A stretch of 8,711 bases of DNA from Methanobacteriota archaeon (lineage in GTDB: Archaea > Thermoplasmatota > Poseidoniia > Poseidoniales > Thalassarchaeaceae): assembly GCA_002731195.1 (NCBI GenBank), contig PCAI01000063.1, forward strand, positions 1-8,711, given 5' to 3'. This document shows positions 5,743-8,711 of this stretch, one piece after another. Below the pieces are notes generated by a model. The model was not told the origin of the DNA and ran no database searches. It saw nothing but the letters and a program-made list of their open reading frames with translations. A program made the position numbers and the translations under genes. How positions within the stretch are numbered: position 1 is the first letter of the stretch; each line of letters starts with the position of its first letter.

Positions 5743-6828
5743 ATGGAGAATGAGGGCATGTACTATAGAATGATGGGGAATACAGGTTTACAAGTTTCAG
5801 TACTATCTTATGGTTTTTGGGCAACCTATGGAGTAAAAGATAGTTTATTAGAAGAAAAAGGCATCGAAATGGCAAAAAAATGCATGACAATTGCCAGAGA
5901 TGCTGGTGTAAATTGTTTTGATCATGCAGAGGCTTATGGTAATCCAAATGGAGAAGCTGAAAGGCTCTTTGGAATAGCGCTCTCAGAATTAAGGGAAGAA
6001 TATCCAGAAAAGTGGAGAAGATCAGAATTGATAATAACTACAAAGATTTTCTGGGGAGGCAATGGAGTCAATGAATCAGGTCTATCCAGAAAACATATTC
6101 TAGAAGGTTTAGATGCAAGTTTGGAGCGATTACAAGTTGATTATGTAGATATGGTTTTTTGCCATAGACCTGATCCACTTACTCCAACATCCACTGTAGT
6201 AAGAGCAATGAATGATGCTGTAAGAAACGGTTGGGCCACCTCTTGGGGTACATCAGAATGGTCAGCAGCACAGATAATGGAAGCAATATGGTTTGCTAAA
6301 TCAGAAGGTTTAGAGCCTCCAATGTTTGAACAACCACAATACAATATGCTCCATAGACAGCGTTTTGAACAAGAATATTTTCCACTTTTCAAGCCCCCGT
6401 ATAACTATGGAACAACAATATGGTCTCCATTACGTTCAGGATTTCTCACTGGCAAATATAATGAAGGTATTCCAGAAGGTTCAAGGCCGACTCAAGAAGG
6501 TTATGAGTGGTTAATCGATGATTTAGAAAAACGTAAAAAAGACGGTCAAATAGAGATTGTTAAAAGCCTGTCTGAATATGCTTCAGATCAATTTGGATGT
6601 TCTACTGCTCAATTAGCTTTAGCGTGGTGCCTAAAAAATCCTAATGTCAGTACCATACTTCTAGGCGCAACTAAACCTGAACAAATGGAAGAAAACTTGG
6701 GATGTATTGAAGTTGCAAAAAAAATGAATGATGTACATATGGATGAAATAAATTTAATTCTTGGAAATAAACCTGAAGATTGGATAGGATATGGTGGATC
6801 TGGTGCTCGAGACATCAGAACGATGTAA
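5743..6828 (+). CDS. aldo/keto reductase, Kv-beta (KCNAB)-like subfamily
   Basis: The protein has 361 residues from the ATG at 5743. A TTG at 5728 and an ATG at 5758 are in-frame alternatives, and the family consensus (MYYRMMGNTGLQVS) begins at 5758. It should be a NADPH-dependent TIM-barrel oxidoreductase of aldehydes or ketones. Numbered from 5743, the catalytic tetrad is complete: D60 and Y65 in FDHAEAYG, K101 in ITTKIFWG, and H141 in FCHRPDP. The close resemblance to Kv channel beta subunits is visible in HRPDPLTPTSTVVRAM, WGTSEWSAAQIMEA, TIWSPLRSGFLTGKY, LALAWCLKNPNVSTILLGA and the late ILGNKP. Vertebrate Kv-beta has asparagine at the H141 position, so this protein is more like bacterial reductases. 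The GATKPEQMEENLG stretch matches the NADP-phosphate-binding loop. There is no transporter partner next door, so the physiological substrate is unknown. Confidence 0.92.
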   Translation: MENEGMYYRMMGNTGLQVSVLSYGFWATYGVKDSLLEEKGIEMAKKCMTIARDAGVNCFDHAEAYGNPNGEAERLFGIALSELREEYPEKWRRSELIITTKIFWGGNGVNESGLSRKHILEGLDASLERLQVDYVDMVFCHRPDPLTPTSTVVRAMNDAVRNGWATSWGTSEWSAAQIMEAIWFAKSEGLEPPMFEQPQYNMLHRQRFEQEYFPLFKPPYNYGTTIWSPLRSGFLTGKYNEGIPEGSRPTQEGYEWLIDDLEKRKKDGQIEIVKSLSEYASDQFGCSTAQLALAWCLKNPNVSTILLGATKPEQMEENLGCIEVAKKMNDVHMDEINLILGNKPEDWIGYGGSGARDIRTM

Positions 6829-6851
6829 GAATAAAGATTGGAAATTGAACG

Positions 6852-6935
6852 CTATTTCTTAGATGCTGGAGTTTTTCCTAACATGAGAAGGATGTCTTTG
6901 TAAGTATCTAATGTACTAACCATGCTAAATAGCAT
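6852..6935 (-). CDS. possible 27-codon micro-ORF (uncertain)
   Basis: The 137-base gap before the helicase holds a minus-strand frame with ATG at 6933-6935, a second in-frame ATG at 6921-6923 and a TAG at 6852-6854. The peptide is 27 (or 23) residues, ends MLGKTPASKK, and has a hydrophobic middle and a basic end. The composition is protein-like, but a frame this short can arise by chance, and I recognise no family. It is convergent with the aldo/keto reductase and divergent from the helicase. Confidence 0.2.
   Translation of the reverse strand: MLFSMVSTLDTYKDILLMLGKTPASKK
6922..6935. promoter_or_regulatory. inverted repeat overlapping putative helicase promoter
   Basis: ATGCTA-AA-TAGCAT is a perfect six-base inverted repeat with a two-base centre. 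Its core CTAAATAG is AT-rich and lies about 38 bases before the helicase TTG start, predicting transcription from near 6954. It could be a TATA box embedded in an operator for a dimeric regulator, or chance symmetry in AT-rich DNA. Confidence 0.3.
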
Positions 6936-6965
6936 ACCGAAGCGCGGGACGTTTAGGGTTGCTTC

Positions 6966-8396
6966 TTGGTTCTATTTTCAGACTTAGGAATCGGCCCTGA
7001 TTTGGTTCATGCTTTAGAGAAACAGGGAATATTAGAGCCATTTGAAGTTCAGACAGAATCCATACCAGATTCCATACTTGGGCATGATGTTTGTTGTAGA
7101 GCCCCTACTGGATCTGGAAAAACATTAGCTTTTGGCTTACCTCTTTTGGCTCGTACTCAATTGGCTAAAAGTAAAAATCCTACTTCTCTTATTTTAACTC
7201 CAACAAGAGAGTTGGCAGAACAAATATGTACTGTTCTAAAACCTTTAGCCAAGGCAATAGGAATCAGTGTCCTATCCGTCTACGGAGGAGTATCTTATCG
7301 AAATCAATTACGTGGACTTGAAGATGGAGTAGAAATACTGGTTGCTTGCCCAGGAAGATTGCTAGATTTAATTGACAGAAGGGCTCTATCATTAAAAGAT
7401 ACAAACATAATAGTCTTAGATGAAGCAGATAGAATGGCAGATATGGGATTTATGGAACCAGTTTGTGAAATAATAGAAATGTGTTCAGAAGAACGTCAAA
7501 CTATACTATTTAGTGCCACCCTTGATGATGATGTAATCGACATAGTAGAAACCTACCAAAACAACCCGATTACTATTGAAGTTGGCCCAGAAGAAGTGAG
7601 TATTGAAAGTATGCAGCATTATTTCTGGAAAGTTAAGAATCATAAAAGAGTAGAGATTACTGCAGATATTGTTAAAAAATCGGGAAGAAGCATAATTTTC
7701 TGTAAGACTAGGAGAGGAGTTAATCGTTTAGAAGAAGAACTCATAGAAGAAGGAATATCTTGTACTCCCATCCATGGTGGGCTGAATCAAAATCAGAGAG
7801 ATAGGGCAATGCGTAAATTCAGCACTAGTAGAACTATGGTACTTATTGCTACTGATGTTGCTTCGAGAGGAATAGATGTCGAAGGTGTAAATTGTGTAAT
7901 AAATTATGACCCTCCAGAGAACGGAAAGGCGTACAAACACCGAGGAGGCAGAACAGCAAGAGCAGGCGATAGTGGGATAGTAGTCTCCTTTGTTCCTAAG
8001 TCCAAAGAAAGAATATATTCAAGAATACAAAAAGAAGTTGGCGTGAAATACAGATATACCCTTCCTCAAATAGAGATACTTGAGGAAAATGAATTTGAGT
8101 TGTTGCCTCCTGAAAAAAGAGATCGTAGTGAAAGAAAGAGTAGAAAAAATTCTGGTAGAAATCGAAATCGTGTATCAAAAAATAAGCGAAAATTTTCACC
8201 CAGGGAAAAACAAAAAGACAGTTCCAGTAGAGAGAAAAATCCCAATAGAAGAAGGAAAGTTCGACGGGGCAGAAATGGGAATAGTGATAATTCAAAAAAA
8301 GATATGCAAGTAACATCAAGAAGTGGGAAAAGGGGCAAGGGGCAAAGTCCCTCAAGACCTAGAAATAGGCGTAAAAAATCTAATTTTAGATCGTAA
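6966..8396 (+). CDS. DEAD-box ATP-dependent RNA helicase with long basic C-terminal tail
   Basis: This 476-residue protein unwinds or remodels RNA using ATP. Motifs in order: Q motif around FEVQ (26-29), motif I APTGSGKT (46-53), Ia PTRELA (79-84), GG (107-108), CPGR (128-131), DEAD (152-155), SAT (183-185), IIFCKT (243-248), ATDVASRGID (295-304) and HRGGRTARAG (325-334). Both RecA-like domains are therefore complete. Motif VI is usually HRxGRTGRxG; here the second glycine is alanine, while arginines 326, 329 and 332 remain. Residues from about 383 to the end are rich in Arg, Lys, Ser and Asn, a disordered tail that likely anchors RNA. A stop at 6954-6956 forces the start to be at or after 6957, and the TTG at 6966 gives the normal family N-terminus (LFSDLGI); no in-frame ATG lies before the Q motif. 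A weak AGGG precedes it by seven bases. Confidence 0.93.
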   Translation: MVLFSDLGIGPDLVHALEKQGILEPFEVQTESIPDSILGHDVCCRAPTGSGKTLAFGLPLLARTQLAKSKNPTSLILTPTRELAEQICTVLKPLAKAIGISVLSVYGGVSYRNQLRGLEDGVEILVACPGRLLDLIDRRALSLKDTNIIVLDEADRMADMGFMEPVCEIIEMCSEERQTILFSATLDDDVIDIVETYQNNPITIEVGPEEVSIESMQHYFWKVKNHKRVEITADIVKKSGRSIIFCKTRRGVNRLEEELIEEGISCTPIHGGLNQNQRDRAMRKFSTSRTMVLIATDVASRGIDVEGVNCVINYDPPENGKAYKHRGGRTARAGDSGIVVSFVPKSKERIYSRIQKEVGVKYRYTLPQIEILEENEFELLPPEKRDRSERKSRKNSGRNRNRVSKNKRKFSPREKQKDSSSREKNPNRRRKVRRGRNGNSDNSKKDMQVTSRSGKRGKGQSPSRPRNRRKKSNFRS

Positions 8397-8711
8397 TTAT
8401 ATTATATCTTCAATTAATTGAAGTTTCAATAATCTTTTTGCTGCACTGTAATGAATATTTTTGAATGCAACTTTTACTTGGCCTCCTTCAAATGGTTCTT
8501 CGATAGTAGGTTGCCCGCCTCTAAAAAGTCCCATTACTGTAGTATATGCATCTACTCCAATGTGTGCTTCAATATTATAAATAGCAGATTCAGCTCCTTG
8601 ATCAGTCAAATCGTCACCTTCTCCCCCATGTAATATAGTTCTCTGGATTCTTCTTTCTACACTTACTGTAATTTCCGAACATGGTATTTCCATTTCAACT
8701 GTTGAATCTCC
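8397..8711 (-). CDS. unidentified protein, probably N-terminally incomplete
   Basis: The frame is open from the right edge of the window to TAA 8397-8399, giving 104 residues. An ATG at 8691-8693 would give 98, but six more codons continue to the edge without a stop, so the true start may lie outside. The sequence is soluble, with ERRIQRTILHGGEGDD, then IEAHIGVDAYTTVMGLFRGG, EGGQVKVAFKNI, and a basic helix before the acidic end QLIEDII. The order of an arginine-rich strand, a G-x-G-D loop, a helix ending in LFRGGQP and paired strands loosely recalls small phage tail and tail-assembly proteins, but I cannot show homology. I do not recognise a family. The stop codon abuts that of the helicase with no gap. 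Confidence 0.6.
   Translation of the reverse strand, partial: GDSTVEMEIPCSEITVSVERRIQRTILHGGEGDDLTDQGAESAIYNIEAHIGVDAYTTVMGLFRGGQPTIEEPFEGGQVKVAFKNIHYSAAKRLLKLQLIEDII
8408..8423. repeat. 16-base perfect palindrome
   Basis: CTTCAATTAATTGAAG is fully self-complementary. It lies inside the last codons of the minus-strand gene and 12 bases after the helicase stop, and it is followed on the plus strand by a T-rich run (TTTCAATAATCTTTTTG). As a six-pair stem with a TTAA loop it could help end the helicase transcript, or it could be chance in AT-rich DNA. Confidence 0.35.

Noticed and set aside
6840..6965. Possible frameshifted N-terminal extension of the helicase
   Set aside because: A TAG at 6954-6956 closes the frame, and the TTG start already gives the usual DEAD-box N-terminus, so no extra coding sequence is needed.
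8066..8355. Overlapping long frames opposite the helicase tail
   Set aside because: They arise from the Arg/Lys-rich codons of the tail read on the other strand (Phe/Leu/Ser-rich translations) and have no independent support.
1..8711. CRISPR array, insertion sequence, tRNA or rRNA gene, or defence cassette
   Set aside because: No regularly spaced repeats, transposase, cloverleaf pattern, rRNA segment or known defence domain could be found on either strand by eye.

Overview
The window looks like a piece of a small, AT-rich, gene-dense genome of a surface-ocean planktonic euryarchaeote, most likely Marine Group II (Poseidoniales, perhaps a low-GC MGIIb lineage) or epipelagic Marine Group III. 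The grounds are: a proteorhodopsin with a DTK helix-C motif; archaeal TATA-like boxes about 20-30 bases before several start codons; no Shine-Dalgarno sequence before most genes; very short intergenic gaps; and many divergent or convergent single genes instead of long operons. The lineage is an inference, because the window has no rRNA or other phylogenetic marker.

Layout. Positions 1-243 (+) hold the C-terminal end of an alpha/beta hydrolase. A HExxH metalloprotein of the SprT/YgjP-like zincin type (292-762, -) is divergent from a 56-residue two-helix membrane protein (870-1040, +). The stop codon of that small gene abuts the stop codon of pdxH (pyridoxamine 5'-phosphate oxidase, 1041-1673, -). 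pdxH is divergent from a proton-pumping proteorhodopsin (1789-2643, +) across a 115-base AT-rich promoter region. A 14-bp hairpin lies between the rhodopsin and a convergent, overlapping two-gene unit that encodes a DUF2071/YqjF-like protein (3110-3862, -) and a DCC-family thiol oxidoreductase (2719-3117, -). Next come a small protein with a possible zinc-binding N-terminus and three membrane helices (3941-4369, +), an M20-family amidohydrolase (4427-5626, -), a Kv-beta-like aldo/keto reductase (5743-6828, +), a DEAD-box RNA helicase with a long basic tail (6966-8396, +), and an unidentified protein that runs off the right edge (8397-8711, -), again stop-to-stop with its convergent neighbour.

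The genes do not form one pathway. The rhodopsin points to light-driven proton pumping in a photoheterotroph. The hydrolase, M20 amidohydrolase and aldo/keto reductase fit scavenging of organic matter and redox housekeeping, pdxH supplies pyridoxal phosphate, and the helicase handles RNA. The only clear operon is DUF2071-DCC. I found no CRISPR array, insertion sequence, tRNA, rRNA or recognisable defence system. The most notable points are the lysine at the rhodopsin proton-donor position, the overlooked 56-residue gene, the DUF2071-DCC pair, the CX4C/CX2H membrane protein, two zero-gap convergent gene ends, and the unidentified right-edge protein.
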